A stretch of DNA of 64,000 nucleotides from Brachyspira sp. SAP_772 (GCF_009755885.1 NZ_VYIX01000001.1:732157-796156); one strand, 5' to 3'. Positions 17,583-27,382 are shown, counted from the first letter of the stretch. Notes: generated by a model not told the origin, from the sequence alone. Translations and numbers: made by a program.

Positions 17583-18761
17583 TTAAGAAGTTGATTTTAT
17601 ATTAAGAATAGGCTTTAATCTATCTATAATTTTTACTGTAGGATATATTAATTCTTCTATTTGCTTAGGATCTTTATAAGCTTGTGGAGATTCATCTAAA
17701 GTATTTTTGCATACACTGCTTGAATAAATTCCTTTCATAGATTCTATAAACTCATTCATATCTAATTGCTTTTTTGCCTGCATTCTTGATAAAACTCTGC
17801 CCGCCCCATGAGGTGCTGAATAATTCCAATCTTCATTACTCTTTCCTTCGCATATCAATATACCGTCTCTCATGTTAAAAGGTATTATCATCTTTTCATT
17901 TTTATAACTTCTTATAGCACCTTTTCTTATGATAAAATCTTCAAAATCTATAAAATTATGTACCGATGAAAAAGCATCTTCTATCTTTATATTTAATAAA
18001 TCTTTTATAATTTGAAGCATTGTTTCTCTATTTATTTTTGCATAATATTGTGCTATTACCATATCAATTAAATAATCAAACATTTCTTTATCTTGTAAAT
18101 AATACTCTTCATTATTTTTAGCTATTTTAGCATGATATCGGCAAACTTGATTACCGAAATTCCTAGAGCCCGAATGTATAGTTATATAATAATCATTATT
18201 TGAGGATTTACCTATTTCTATAAAATGATTTCCCCCTCCAAGAGTGCCTATGGAGTTATAGAATTTTTCTAAATCTATATCTACTTTTTTGCATAGATTT
18301 TCTATATATTCATTATCTATTTCAAAAGCCTTATAATTTGTATTAAATTTTTTATTATAATTAATTATAAAATTCCTTATGAGTTCATTGAGTTCTTTAA
18401 AATTAAAAAGAGTATTAAAACTTTTTTTATGAGTGCTTTGTCCCATTGGAATATTTTGTTTTATAGTTTTATCAATTTTTTCTAATGATATATCTTTTAT
18501 TTCATCACTTAATTTTGAAGTAAGCATTCCACAGCCTATATCAACACCTATATGAAAAGGGTTTACTCTGTCAGTAAGAGGCATTGTAAAACCAACAACT
18601 ATTCCTTTGCCCAAATGAGTATCAGGCATAATTCTTATCTTTACATTTTCACTGGCTTTTTCATTCAATATTTTATACAATACAGAATAAGATTCTTCGT
18701 CAATATTATAAGTGAAAATTTTGCAATCTTTATTATATTTTCCTTTTAGTTCTATCATCAA
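17583..18761 (-). CDS. rtcB: RtcB-type RNA ligase
   Basis: RtcB joins 2',3'-cyclic-phosphate or 3'-phosphate RNA ends to 5'-OH ends with GTP and Mn2+. The 392-aa protein shows the metal and guanylate motifs in order: 'MPDTHLGKGIVVGFTMPL' (about 44-61), 'GVDIGCGML' with the metal Cys, 'LGGGNHFIEIG' (about 177-187), 'IHSGSRNFGNQVCRYH', and 'APHGAGRVLSR' with the guanylated His. It starts at two consecutive ATG codons. It belongs to the shorter class of the family. Neither RtcA nor archease is adjacent, so it may act in RNA repair alone. It is convergent with ald. Confidence 0.9.
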   Translation of the reverse strand: MMIELKGKYNKDCKIFTYNIDEESYSVLYKILNEKASENVKIRIMPDTHLGKGIVVGFTMPLTDRVNPFHIGVDIGCGMLTSKLSDEIKDISLEKIDKTIKQNIPMGQSTHKKSFNTLFNFKELNELIRNFIINYNKKFNTNYKAFEIDNEYIENLCKKVDIDLEKFYNSIGTLGGGNHFIEIGKSSNNDYYITIHSGSRNFGNQVCRYHAKIAKNNEEYYLQDKEMFDYLIDMVIAQYYAKINRETMLQIIKDLLNIKIEDAFSSVHNFIDFEDFIIRKGAIRSYKNEKMIIPFNMRDGILICEGKSNEDWNYSAPHGAGRVLSRMQAKKQLDMNEFIESMKGIYSSSVCKNTLDESPQAYKDPKQIEELIYPTVKIIDRLKPILNIKSTS

Positions 18762-18845
18762 ATATAATCCTATATTATTTTTATATCATATATACAAAAA
18801 CTATACTTCAAAAACAAAAGTATTTTTTATAGAATAATTTTTTTA

Positions 18846-19748
18846 TTAGAAAAGTAAACTTATCTCCATCCCTATTTTATTTTCATATCCAAAATAACTA
18901 GAAGCTCCTCTAGGTCTGCCAAATCCATATTTTAAAGCAACTGTAAATCTATAAAACTCTACACCTACCCCAACATTAACATATCCATGCCAAGGCTCTT
19001 TTATAAGTCCTAAATTATCTTTCTTATCAAGTATAGCCCCTCCATTAATACCAGCTATAAAATTAATAATATCTTTATAAATAGGTAATCTATAATCCAA
19101 ACCAGTATGCACTCTAAAAAGCTGAGGGCTGTTTCCTAGAGCATTATAAGATAATTCTGCTCCCAAATATACAGTAAAACCTTTTATATAATAATATGCC
19201 GCAAGAGAAGCAAACTCATAGCTGCTTCCGCTTCTAATCTTATAATCTCCCTTAAATCCATCAACTAAATGTGTAGATTGATGATATACAGGAATAAATC
19301 TTATTTTCATATTGATACCTGCAATATTTTGAAGCCACAAATCTGTAAATAAAGCAAACTGCCCAAAAAAATCATAAACGTCAAAAAGACCTGTATTCCT
19401 GCCTAGTATAGAAATTTCCATTCCTGCTCCCATACCTACAGAAAAATATTTGTTTCTATAAAACATTATCTCAGTAGCAAGTCTTCCCTCTATATAAATA
19501 GAAACAGATTTAAAATCCCAATTAGCAGTATTGTCTATTGCCGTTAAAGTTTTATGAACATCAAAATTCTTAGCAAAAAGCAATCTTCCTATAAAAGCCC
19601 TCGGATCCTGCCATCCAACATAATATTTATCAACATCATAAATACGAAAAGGATTAGTAAAACTATAATCGTTAGATACTCCATTTTGCGAATATAATAA
19701 AAAATAAAAATTTAAAAAAAGTATTGTAATGATATATATTCTTTTCAT
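18846..19748 (-). CDS. Exported hypothetical protein, likely outer-membrane beta-barrel
   Basis: The 300-aa product starts with a signal peptide ('MKRIYIITILFLNFYFLLYS', then 'QNG'), taking ATG 19748 as start because the longer frame needs a TTG. The rest alternates short hydrophobic and aromatic-polar strands ('GRLATEIMFYRNKYFSVGMGAGMEIS', 'AYYYIKGFTVYLGAELSYNALG') and ends in a strand closing on Phe ('NKIGMEISLLF'), the usual barrel-assembly signal. This is the pattern of an outer-membrane beta-barrel; the family is not recognised. It follows rtcB's start by 85 bp on the same strand and may head that unit. Confidence 0.7.
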   Translation of the reverse strand: MKRIYIITILFLNFYFLLYSQNGVSNDYSFTNPFRIYDVDKYYVGWQDPRAFIGRLLFAKNFDVHKTLTAIDNTANWDFKSVSIYIEGRLATEIMFYRNKYFSVGMGAGMEISILGRNTGLFDVYDFFGQFALFTDLWLQNIAGINMKIRFIPVYHQSTHLVDGFKGDYKIRSGSSYEFASLAAYYYIKGFTVYLGAELSYNALGNSPQLFRVHTGLDYRLPIYKDIINFIAGINGGAILDKKDNLGLIKEPWHGYVNVGVGVEFYRFTVALKYGFGRPRGASSYFGYENKIGMEISLLF

Positions 19749-19845
19749 GATAAAACTAAGCAAAAATTAATATTAATTTATTTTAAGCTATTTTAATATA
19801 ATAAAAAATTTTTAACAAGTTTTTTAATAATAAAAAATAATTAAT

Positions 19846-19873
19846 TTGACATTATATAGTTTTATTATATATT
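19846..19873 (+). promoter_or_regulatory. Sigma-70-type promoter
   Basis: A perfect TTGACA (19846-19851), 16 bases, then TATATT (19868-19873), 33 bp before the start codon of the gene at 19907. Called on consensus and position. Confidence 0.65.
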
Positions 19874-19906
19874 AATATATACATCGCTATTTAGAGAGAG
19901 TGTTTT

Positions 19907-20584
19907 ATGAAAAAATTATTCGTGTTATTCTTAGCAATATCTATAATAACTTCAACAGCATTTGCAAGACATGGAGGCGGTGCTGCTTTATTTGTACCTC
20001 TTACTGGAAGTTTTGCTTTTACTGATATAAGAACTTCAGACGGAAAAAAAATTGATTCATTAAAATCTTCCGGGGCTTTTGATTTTGGAGTATTACTTCA
20101 GCCCGGATATTTTTATGATTTCTCTGGACTAATTGGTTTGGATGTACTTGCTGATATTGGATATTATAGAAGTTCTTACAACTTTAGAGATACTGCTAAT
20201 AGCGGAAGTATGGTTTCATATAATTTTGATACTTTAAATCTTGGTGCTATGGTAAGGGTGTCAATTTTATTCTTATCTTTAGGAATAGGATCTGGTGTAA
20301 AGTTGCCTCTTCAAGCAAACATTCAATATGCTGATAATAAAATTACTTACAACTATGATAAAATTAAAGAAAACTTTCATAATGCTTATATACCATATAT
20401 AAAATTCACAATAGACTTTAGGTATTATTTAAATAGTTTCTCAGCATTATCAGCTGGATTATATTTTAATTATGACTTTAACATAAACCAAAAAATGCCA
20501 AACTATTCAAGATACAATATATCTTCATTTGATTTTGGTTTTCAAGTAGGTGCTTATTTAGTAGGTTCTAGTGATTATTATTAA
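19907..20584 (+). CDS. Outer-membrane beta-barrel-like protein, 225 aa
   Basis: A clear signal peptide ('MKKLFVLFLAISIITSTAFA', cleavage near residue 20) leads into a mature protein of alternating beta strands ('YFYDFSGLIGLDVLADIGYY', 'SALSAGLYFNYDFNINQ') with Gly and aromatic residues, ending in 'SSFDFGFQVGAYLVGSSDYY'. This resembles small outer-membrane barrels of the OmpA/OMP_b-brl kind. A promoter precedes it and mgtE begins 24 bp downstream, so the two may share a transcript. No specific function can be given. Confidence 0.7.
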   Translation: MKKLFVLFLAISIITSTAFARHGGGAALFVPLTGSFAFTDIRTSDGKKIDSLKSSGAFDFGVLLQPGYFYDFSGLIGLDVLADIGYYRSSYNFRDTANSGSMVSYNFDTLNLGAMVRVSILFLSLGIGSGVKLPLQANIQYADNKITYNYDKIKENFHNAYIPYIKFTIDFRYYLNSFSALSAGLYFNYDFNINQKMPNYSRYNISSFDFGFQVGAYLVGSSDYY

Positions 20585-20607
20585 TAATAATTGGAAAAAT
20601 AAAAAAT

Positions 20608-21972
20608 ATGCTAAAAGAATTATTATTACCTGAAATAGAAGACCTAATAGAACAAAATCAATGGGAGGATATTAGTGAAATATTATCCCTATGGCAGGAA
20701 GCAGAAACTGCAGATTTAATTACTTCTATAAAAAAAAATGAAGATAAAATTAATATATTTAAAACTCTTCCAAAAGAATATTCTATAAAAGTTTTTCCAG
20801 AGTTAGTTTCTATAGATCAGCAGCATATTATAGAAAGTATGACTGATGAGAAAAAAAAGGAATTACTTGAGAATATTAGTCCAGATGACAGAACTTCATT
20901 CTTAGAATCTATAGATGAAGATATGTCTAAAAATATATTAAAACTACTTGGAAGCGAAGAGAGAGAAATTGCTTCTTTACTCTTATCATATCCAGAAGGC
21001 AGCATTGGACGTATGATGACGCCTGAATATATAAGCATAAAGCCTGACTGGACTGTTGAAGAGGCATTTGAATATGTTAGAAGCAATATAGAAGATGCAG
21101 AAACTTATACTACAATATATGTACTAGATAACAAAAGAACTTTAATAGGCTCTATTACTTTGAGACAATTATTTTTCAGCGGACAAAAAGTACTTATACA
21201 AGATATAGTTAATAATTGTCCATATATATTGGCATATGAAGATAAAGAAAATGCAATAGAAATTATAAAAAAATATAACCTCCATTCATTAGCTGTTATA
21301 GATAATAAACATTCTATGGTAGGAATTGTAACTGTAGATGATATATTAGATATTGCAGAGGAAGAATATACAGAAGATTTCCACAAAATGGCTGGTATCA
21401 CTTCTGATGACAATCAATTTGATGATAATTTAAAAATCACTCCTATATTTACAATGTACAAAAAAAGAATATTATGGCTTTTAGCTTTGGTATTTGTGAA
21501 TTTATTTTCAGGCGGTGTTATAAGCATATTTCAAAACACATTACAAAAGCATATAGTATTAGTTGCATTTTTACCGTTACTCATAGGAAGCGGCGGTAAT
21601 GCTGGAAGTCAATCCGCAACTTTGGTTATACGCTCTCTTGCAATAGGAGATGTTGTATTAAAGGACTGGGTATATTTACTCTCTAAAGAAGTATTAGTCT
21701 CTTCAATATTAGGATTAAGTATGGCATTTGGTGCTAGTATACTAGGTGTTATAAGGGGAGGTTTTGAAATAGCAATAATAGTTAGCATATCTATGTTTAG
21801 TATAGTTTTTATTGGAAGCATTATTGGTTTAACTTTGCCTTTTATATTAACAAAATGCAAATTAGACCCTGCTATAAGCGGTGCTCCAGTATTAACTTCT
21901 ATATGTGATATTGCTGGTGCGGGCATATATTGCTCTATAGCTACTATAATTTTTTATATGTTAGCTAAATAA
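20608..21972 (+). CDS. mgtE: Magnesium transporter MgtE
   Basis: MgtE is a Mg2+-gated channel. The 454-aa protein has the full layout: an N-terminal superhelical MgtE_N domain (about 1-125), two CBS domains (about 130-255) starting at 'GSIGRMMTPEYISIKP', a plug helix, and a C-terminal pore of five helices (about 285-454). The pore signature 'LPLLIGSGGNAGSQSATLVIRSLA' is at about 322-345, and 'LDPAISGAPVLTSICDIAG' at about 421-439 contains the Asp that lines the ion path. Acidic residues in the N and CBS domains fit Mg2+ sensing. It follows the barrel gene closely; no M-box riboswitch is visible in the 23-bp gap. Confidence 0.95.
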   Translation: MLKELLLPEIEDLIEQNQWEDISEILSLWQEAETADLITSIKKNEDKINIFKTLPKEYSIKVFPELVSIDQQHIIESMTDEKKKELLENISPDDRTSFLESIDEDMSKNILKLLGSEEREIASLLLSYPEGSIGRMMTPEYISIKPDWTVEEAFEYVRSNIEDAETYTTIYVLDNKRTLIGSITLRQLFFSGQKVLIQDIVNNCPYILAYEDKENAIEIIKKYNLHSLAVIDNKHSMVGIVTVDDILDIAEEEYTEDFHKMAGITSDDNQFDDNLKITPIFTMYKKRILWLLALVFVNLFSGGVISIFQNTLQKHIVLVAFLPLLIGSGGNAGSQSATLVIRSLAIGDVVLKDWVYLLSKEVLVSSILGLSMAFGASILGVIRGGFEIAIIVSISMFSIVFIGSIIGLTLPFILTKCKLDPAISGAPVLTSICDIAGAGIYCSIATIIFYMLAK

Positions 21973-21986
21973 AAAAATATTGTAAT

Positions 21987-22014
21987 TTGATGTTTTTATA
22001 ATATATTATATAAT
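21987..22014 (+). promoter_or_regulatory. Likely sigma-70 promoter of the ankyrin gene
   Basis: TTGATG (21987-21992), 16 bases, then TATAAT (22009-22014), 34 bp before the ATG at 22048. The region is so AT-rich that a chance match is possible. Confidence 0.5.
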
Positions 22015-22047
22015 ATAAAATGAAATAATAATAAGGTATATTCATTT

Positions 22048-23682
22048 ATGATGAGAGAAATAGAAATAGAATTACATGAAGCTTCAGCTAATAATAATAT
22101 TCTTGCTTTAGAAATTTTATTAAAAAATAAAGATATAAATATTAATTTAGAAAATGTATTAGGATTAACTCCTCTAATGCATGCTGCTAAATTTGGATAT
22201 ACAAAAATAGCAGAAATGCTTATAAAAGCAGGTGCCGATATAAATAAGGCTGATAAATTATTTATAACACCACTAATGAGTGCAGCTGCTAATGGTCATT
22301 ATGATGTAGCAAAACTTCTTATAGAAAGCAATGCTGATGTTAATAAAAAAGATGTTAACAATACAACAGCTTTGCATTATGCTGCTTCTTCTAATCATAC
22401 TGATATAATAAAACTATTAGTTGAAAATAAAGCAGATATTAATGCTAAAACAGATGTTAATATTACTCCTATTATGTATTCTTGCCAATTATCAAATTAT
22501 GAGGCTGTAAAATTTTTAGCTGATAATGGTGCTAAACTTGATGACAGTGACATATATGAAGAGAATGTACTTCATTATGCAATATCTAGCGGAAATATAG
22601 AAATAGTAGAATATATATTAAACAAGCAGCAATTAGAAATACCAAGATACGCTCTTACAATAGCTTCTATTAGTGGGAATTTATCACTTGTTCATTATAT
22701 ACATTCAAAATTAAAAGATGATAGAAAAGAAAATATATTCTCTAGTGCTTTTATATCGGCAGCACATAATGGGCATTTAGATATTGTTAGGTATTTTTTT
22801 GACACATCAAAAAAAGATGCTCCTAAAGCTATAGCTCTAGCCTCTTCTGGCGGGCATAAAGATGTAGTTGAATATTTACTTATGAATAAAATATCACCCA
22901 ATGGAATATCTGATGAGGGTAAATCGGCTTTAATATATGCTATAGAAACTTCTAATAAAGATATTATTGAGCTTTTAATTAAATATAATGTTGATATTAA
23001 TATGCCTGATGATGATGATATAACTCCATTAATGCATGCTGCAAGTGTTGGAGATATTGAGATAGTAAAAAAACTTTTAGATAATAATGCTAATGTTAAA
23101 TTGATAGATAATTTGGGAAGAAATGCCCTTGCACATGCCGCTATGAGTGGAAATATAACAATTATTGAGCTTTTGCTTCATAATGGTTTAACTCTAAAAA
23201 ACAAAAAAGAAAATATTAGCCTTTTAATGTGGTCTGTAATATACGACAATTTAAAATCTGTTAAATATTTAATACAAAAAGGAATGGACATAAAAGAAAA
23301 AGATAAAAATGGCTGGAACCCTTTTATGTTTGCTTGTGCAAAGGGATATACTGACATTATTGAATATGTATTAAAAATATATCCAGACATATTAATAGAG
23401 AAAAGTAACAATAATGAAACAGCATTAATGATAGCAGCAGATAATGAAAAAATAGAAATAGTTGATTATTTGCTTTCTAAAGGTATTTGTATTAAAGAAA
23501 AAAATGCTGATAATTATAGTGCCTTAGAAATTGCTATAATAAAAAATAACTTTGAGATATGTGAATTAATTATAAACTTTTATAAAATAAATTATCCAAA
23601 TTATAATTTTCAAAATGAGTATAATCTAGCAAGAGATAAAGGAAACAAAAAAATAATAGATTTTATTCAAAGTAAATTATAA
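22048..23682 (+). CDS. Ankyrin-repeat protein, 544 aa
   Basis: Nearly the whole protein is built of ankyrin repeats of about 33 residues, for example 'GLTPLMHAAKFGYTKIAEMLIKAGADIN' and 'NTTALHYAASSNHTDIIKLLVENKADIN'. About 14-15 repeats can be traced, and some in the middle are degenerate (about 190-250). There is no signal peptide or membrane helix, so it is probably cytoplasmic. Ankyrin arrays bind proteins; the partner is unknown. It starts at two consecutive ATG codons and has its own candidate promoter. A second, membrane-anchored ankyrin protein lies at 61191-63020. Confidence 0.9.
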   Translation: MMREIEIELHEASANNNILALEILLKNKDININLENVLGLTPLMHAAKFGYTKIAEMLIKAGADINKADKLFITPLMSAAANGHYDVAKLLIESNADVNKKDVNNTTALHYAASSNHTDIIKLLVENKADINAKTDVNITPIMYSCQLSNYEAVKFLADNGAKLDDSDIYEENVLHYAISSGNIEIVEYILNKQQLEIPRYALTIASISGNLSLVHYIHSKLKDDRKENIFSSAFISAAHNGHLDIVRYFFDTSKKDAPKAIALASSGGHKDVVEYLLMNKISPNGISDEGKSALIYAIETSNKDIIELLIKYNVDINMPDDDDITPLMHAASVGDIEIVKKLLDNNANVKLIDNLGRNALAHAAMSGNITIIELLLHNGLTLKNKKENISLLMWSVIYDNLKSVKYLIQKGMDIKEKDKNGWNPFMFACAKGYTDIIEYVLKIYPDILIEKSNNNETALMIAADNEKIEIVDYLLSKGICIKEKNADNYSALEIAIIKNNFEICELIINFYKINYPNYNFQNEYNLARDKGNKKIIDFIQSKL

Positions 23683-23729
23683 ATAAATATTTTTTAATCA
23701 CAAATAAAAAATAATATATTAGGACTTTT

Positions 23730-24614
23730 ATGATAGATAAAAATAATAAAGAAAAATTGGGAAGTATTGGACTTTTTTTAACTGCATTGATATGGGGATA
23801 TAGCTTTGTTGCTGTAAAAGTTGTTGTAAATGAAGTAGCTCCATTTTATCTCGTTGGGTTTAGAAATTTTATAGGCGGAGTATTTCTATTTTTAATATTT
23901 TTCAAAATTACAAAAACTACAACCAAAAGAGATATTTTATTAAGTTTACCTGTTGGTATAACTTTATTTTTTGGTTTTTGGCTTCAGACTATTAGTGCTC
24001 AATTTATAAGTGCATCAAAAATAGCATTCTTTACAGGGGCCTATGTTATATTAGTGCCTTTCTTAACTTGGATAGTATATAAAAAGAAACCTCATGCAGC
24101 AGCATTTATTGCGGCATTTATAACATTAATAGGTTTATATTTACTTACATCAGTAGATGGAATCAAAAATATAAAAGCTGGAGATTTATTTGCAATATTA
24201 TGTGCAGTAGCTTTTGCTGTACATTTAGTATTAATAGATACTATAATATCAAAAGTAAATGGTATAAAAATGGCTTCCTTACAATTATTGGTTGCTGGAA
24301 GCATATCATTAATATTAGGTATTATCACAAGAACACCATTTAATTTTTCAGCTCTATCAAATGAAACTATATATTCATTTTTATATTTAGCATTAGGAGC
24401 TACTGCAATGGCTTATTTACTTCAAACTGTTTCACAAAAATATGTATCCCCTCATAAAACTGGTATAATATTAAGTTTGGAGTCTTTTTTAGGAGCTTTA
24501 TGCGGAATTATATTTATGCAAGACGCTATTAATTTCAAAACAATTTTAGGCGGACTTTTAATAATATCAGCAATCTTTATATGCGAAATAGGAAGCAATA
24601 TTAAAAAAAGTTAA
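23730..24614 (+). CDS. EamA/DMT-superfamily transporter
   Basis: The 294-aa protein has ten hydrophobic segments in two EamA halves. The first half opens with 'GLFLTALIWGYSFVAVKVVVNEVAPFYLVGFRNFIGG' (about 11-47), the typical first-repeat motif, and the second half ends in 'SLESFLGALCGIIFMQDAINFKTILGGLLIISAIF' (about 250-284). Members export amino acids, drugs or other metabolites; the substrate cannot be predicted. The gene follows the ankyrin gene by 47 bp. Its stop codon overlaps that of fliD on the opposite strand through a shared TTAA (24611-24614). Confidence 0.88.
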   Translation: MIDKNNKEKLGSIGLFLTALIWGYSFVAVKVVVNEVAPFYLVGFRNFIGGVFLFLIFFKITKTTTKRDILLSLPVGITLFFGFWLQTISAQFISASKIAFFTGAYVILVPFLTWIVYKKKPHAAAFIAAFITLIGLYLLTSVDGIKNIKAGDLFAILCAVAFAVHLVLIDTIISKVNGIKMASLQLLVAGSISLILGIITRTPFNFSALSNETIYSFLYLALGATAMAYLLQTVSQKYVSPHKTGIILSLESFLGALCGIIFMQDAINFKTILGGLLIISAIFICEIGSNIKKS

Positions 24615-26818
24615 TTGCCGTTATTATTTTGGTTTTGCATAGATTCAAGTCTTTTTCTCTCGCGTTCAGCCTGCTGCAATTCTGATTGCATTCTATAGTA
24701 GGAAGCTAATCTCTGCTGTCTATATTCCTCTATTCTATCTTTTTCTGCATCCATACGCTTTTTATTATCATCAAGACGGCTTTTTGTCATAGCAATACTA
24801 TTTTCAACTATTCCCCTAGTCTGTGAATAAGGTGTTACAAAGTCATTCATAGTATAAGCAACTCCAGTGTCTGGTATATCATCTCCAGAAGTATCATTAG
24901 CAAATAACTCTTCTATACCGTCCATCTGAGTTTCTATTTTATTCATAAACTTCTCTTCATCTATTTGTAAATAACCTTTTTTTACTACAGACCAATCCTC
25001 GCCAGCATTTCCTCTGTTAATACCAATTTGATCTAATAAAGCTAACTCTTCACCATACTCTGTTTCATAAGGAGCTGCTATAATAGACTTAATTCTTTGT
25101 GATATATTATTAACTAAAGTATTGCCGCTAAATACACCGATATAATATAATTTCTTTCTTAAAGCCGTGTCAGTAAGCTCAGGGTCAAAAACAACGCCCA
25201 ATGTATTTGCTAAATCTATCATATCAGTTCTGCTCATAGTCTCTAAACTTTCCATTACATCATTATTTAAAGGTGTATGAGTGGTATCATTAAGTAAATC
25301 TATAACATCATTATAAGCACTTACAAAATTAACTATGGCATCCACTACCCCTTCTTTGTTTACTTCTATTGTAGTAGCAAACGCCTCCGGTGTAGGTTTT
25401 AAGGCTGTGATATTAAGTCCATCTACAACATCTTTAAACTCATTGCTTTCACTAATTACGTCTATACCATCAACAGAAGCCCTAGCATCTGTAGCCTCAG
25501 ATATTAAATAATTTGGAGCATCTTCTTCTCTGCCCATATCTTCAACTAATAAATCTTTATAAAAAATATTATATCCTTCATTTTTGTTTATAAGAACTAC
25601 CTGAGTAATAACATCCCCCTCTTCAAATTGACTTCCTATAGGTATGTTTAATCTCTGCCAGCTAGAACTAATAGTAGGCAAAGCAAAGAATTTTTCAACC
25701 TCATCTCCTGCCTTATTAATATATTTAACTCCTATTATCTCAGAATTAAATCCTGTAGCGTCGATTGCTTCTGGTGCTTCAGCTTCAACATCTTTTTTAG
25801 CTGCTCTCTCTGCTTCAAGTGCCTCTTTATACTTTTTTATATCCTCAAATGTTCTAGAACTGTCCGCAGGTGATAATCCTTCTCCATAAAGCTCAACATC
25901 TTTATATATTACACTATCTATTTTATTGAAAGTAAGCCCCGTATCTGGTATAGATAAATCAACTGTAGGAGGCATTATAGGAGCTTCTTCTTCAACATCA
26001 TCTAAAGTGTCAGATGCTCTCGCTGTAATTGAAATGGTAATATTCTCATTAGCTTCAGCCTCTCTATGCAAAGGCATTGATAATTTATTTACTCCCTTTA
26101 ATACAATAAAATCATTCTTTATCATATAATTTGTAGTTAAATTATCAGATTCATCTTTCCATTTATTTATTAAACTTTCATTAAATATATGCCCTAAATA
26201 TCTATAAGGTCTTCTTGTAAACATATTAAGCTCTTTTAATATGCCAGCATCATCGCTTACAACTTCCACTATATTTTGAGAACCTGTTTTAACTAAGTCT
26301 ATAGTGAGGACTTGTAGATTTCTTGACTTTTGAGTGATTGTTGTTTTTATTTTTTTACCGAATGCTTTTTCCAAAGTCTTTTGCAAATTAACTAAGCTTC
26401 CGCCTGCAAAATCTATAGTATATTCATCATCTGCTACTTTTAATTTTATAGTACCTGCAGGAAGAGTATCATTCATATTATATGCTTTTGAAGAGAATTT
26501 CTGGCTATTTGCTAACTCTTTAATTGCTATATCATAAGTGGTTGTGCTTGCAAGCCTATTAGCAGATACAGTAAAATAATCTGGAACACCCTCACCTGTA
26601 CCAACATAATTTTTAAATGGAGAGCGAAAACCATACAACTCTTTTGAAGTAGTTGTTAATATATTTAATCTGTTTTTTAAATCTTCATAAGCAGATATTT
26701 CTCTCTGATAATTTCTAGCATTATCAGCAAGGTTTGAAAGAGTAAGACTTCTCTTATTAACTTCAGCATCTACTGCATTTTTATAAACGTCTTGAAGAAA
26801 AGCATCACTAGTAGCCAT
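24611..26818 (-). CDS. fliD: Flagellar hook-associated protein 2 (filament cap)
   Basis: FliD caps the growing flagellar filament and helps flagellin fold. The 735-aa protein has the FliD_N region ('NRLASTTTYDIAIKELANSQKFSSKAYN', about 87-114) and a long FliD_C region (about 485-700) starting near 'VNKEGVVDAIVNFVSAYNDVIDLLND'. It ends in a Gln/Arg/Glu coiled coil ('RMQSELQQAERERKRLESMQ') as in spirochaete FliD. It is longer than typical FliD; the excess is a Glu/Ala/Pro-rich middle section (about 260-440). A weak sigma-28-like site lies about 92 bp upstream and GAGGAAT before the ATG. Confidence 0.9.
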   Translation of the reverse strand: MATSDAFLQDVYKNAVDAEVNKRSLTLSNLADNARNYQREISAYEDLKNRLNILTTTSKELYGFRSPFKNYVGTGEGVPDYFTVSANRLASTTTYDIAIKELANSQKFSSKAYNMNDTLPAGTIKLKVADDEYTIDFAGGSLVNLQKTLEKAFGKKIKTTITQKSRNLQVLTIDLVKTGSQNIVEVVSDDAGILKELNMFTRRPYRYLGHIFNESLINKWKDESDNLTTNYMIKNDFIVLKGVNKLSMPLHREAEANENITISITARASDTLDDVEEEAPIMPPTVDLSIPDTGLTFNKIDSVIYKDVELYGEGLSPADSSRTFEDIKKYKEALEAERAAKKDVEAEAPEAIDATGFNSEIIGVKYINKAGDEVEKFFALPTISSSWQRLNIPIGSQFEEGDVITQVVLINKNEGYNIFYKDLLVEDMGREEDAPNYLISEATDARASVDGIDVISESNEFKDVVDGLNITALKPTPEAFATTIEVNKEGVVDAIVNFVSAYNDVIDLLNDTTHTPLNNDVMESLETMSRTDMIDLANTLGVVFDPELTDTALRKKLYYIGVFSGNTLVNNISQRIKSIIAAPYETEYGEELALLDQIGINRGNAGEDWSVVKKGYLQIDEEKFMNKIETQMDGIEELFANDTSGDDIPDTGVAYTMNDFVTPYSQTRGIVENSIAMTKSRLDDNKKRMDAEKDRIEEYRQQRLASYYRMQSELQQAERERKRLESMQNQNNNGN

Positions 26819-26909
26819 ATATAAAATTCCTCTAATTTCTTATATATATTAAAAACTTAAATACATATAATATGTAAAATATATATTTTCTTATTTAAAT
26901 ATATAAAAT

Positions 26910-26936
26910 ATTTCGGTATAATGTTAAATATAGTTA
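26910..26936 (-). promoter_or_regulatory. Possible sigma-28 promoter for fliD
   Basis: Read on the minus strand, TAAC (26936-26933), 15 bases, then ACCGAAAT (26917-26910). The spacing equals the sigma-28 rule and the CCGA core is kept, but four of twelve consensus positions differ. It lies 92 bp before fliD. It is weaker than the flgL promoter. Confidence 0.35.
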
Positions 26937-26953
26937 GCATAATATTTGAAAAA

Positions 26954-27379
26954 CTATTCTTCAATCTTTTTTATATCATTTATAATATTATCTATATTTT
27001 CCAACTCTTCAACTGAATAATCTTTTAATTTCATAGCAATGGCTAGTAATTTCTTATTTTTTTCTGCATCTGAAATATCCTCATTACAAAGAAGTAAAGA
27101 TATAGGTATATTCAATACTTTAGCAATCTTATTCAAATTAGTAATAGATATATTTCTCTTTCCAACTTCAACCCCTTGTAAATATTTTGGAGATATTTTT
27201 GCCATATCAGCAATATACGATATAGTTCTATTTTGAGATTTTCTTATAATTCGTATTCTGCTTCCTATATCATATAAAAAAGATAGTTCATTATTATCAT
27301 TGTCAATATTTTTATTTTCATCTTTGCAATCTGATATCATACTCTTGTAAAAATGTCTTTTTAAATTGTGTTTATCCAT
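26954..27379 (-). CDS. XRE-family DNA-binding protein
   Basis: The 141-aa product has a Cro/C1-type helix-turn-helix in the middle (about 35-97): 'IGSRIRIIRKSQNRTISYIADMAKISPKYLQGVEVGKRNISITNLNKIAKVLNIPISLLL', with the 'YLQGVEVGKR' recognition turn. A charged N-terminal tail and a C-terminal helical tail ('VEELENIDNIINDIKKIEE') flank it. It begins 3 bp after the radC stop, so the two are co-transcribed, with radC first. It is probably a local transcription regulator; the target is unknown. No phage or plasmid genes adjoin. Confidence 0.88.
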   Translation of the reverse strand: MDKHNLKRHFYKSMISDCKDENKNIDNDNNELSFLYDIGSRIRIIRKSQNRTISYIADMAKISPKYLQGVEVGKRNISITNLNKIAKVLNIPISLLLCNEDISDAEKNKKLLAIAMKLKDYSVEELENIDNIINDIKKIEE

Positions 27380-27382
27380 TTA

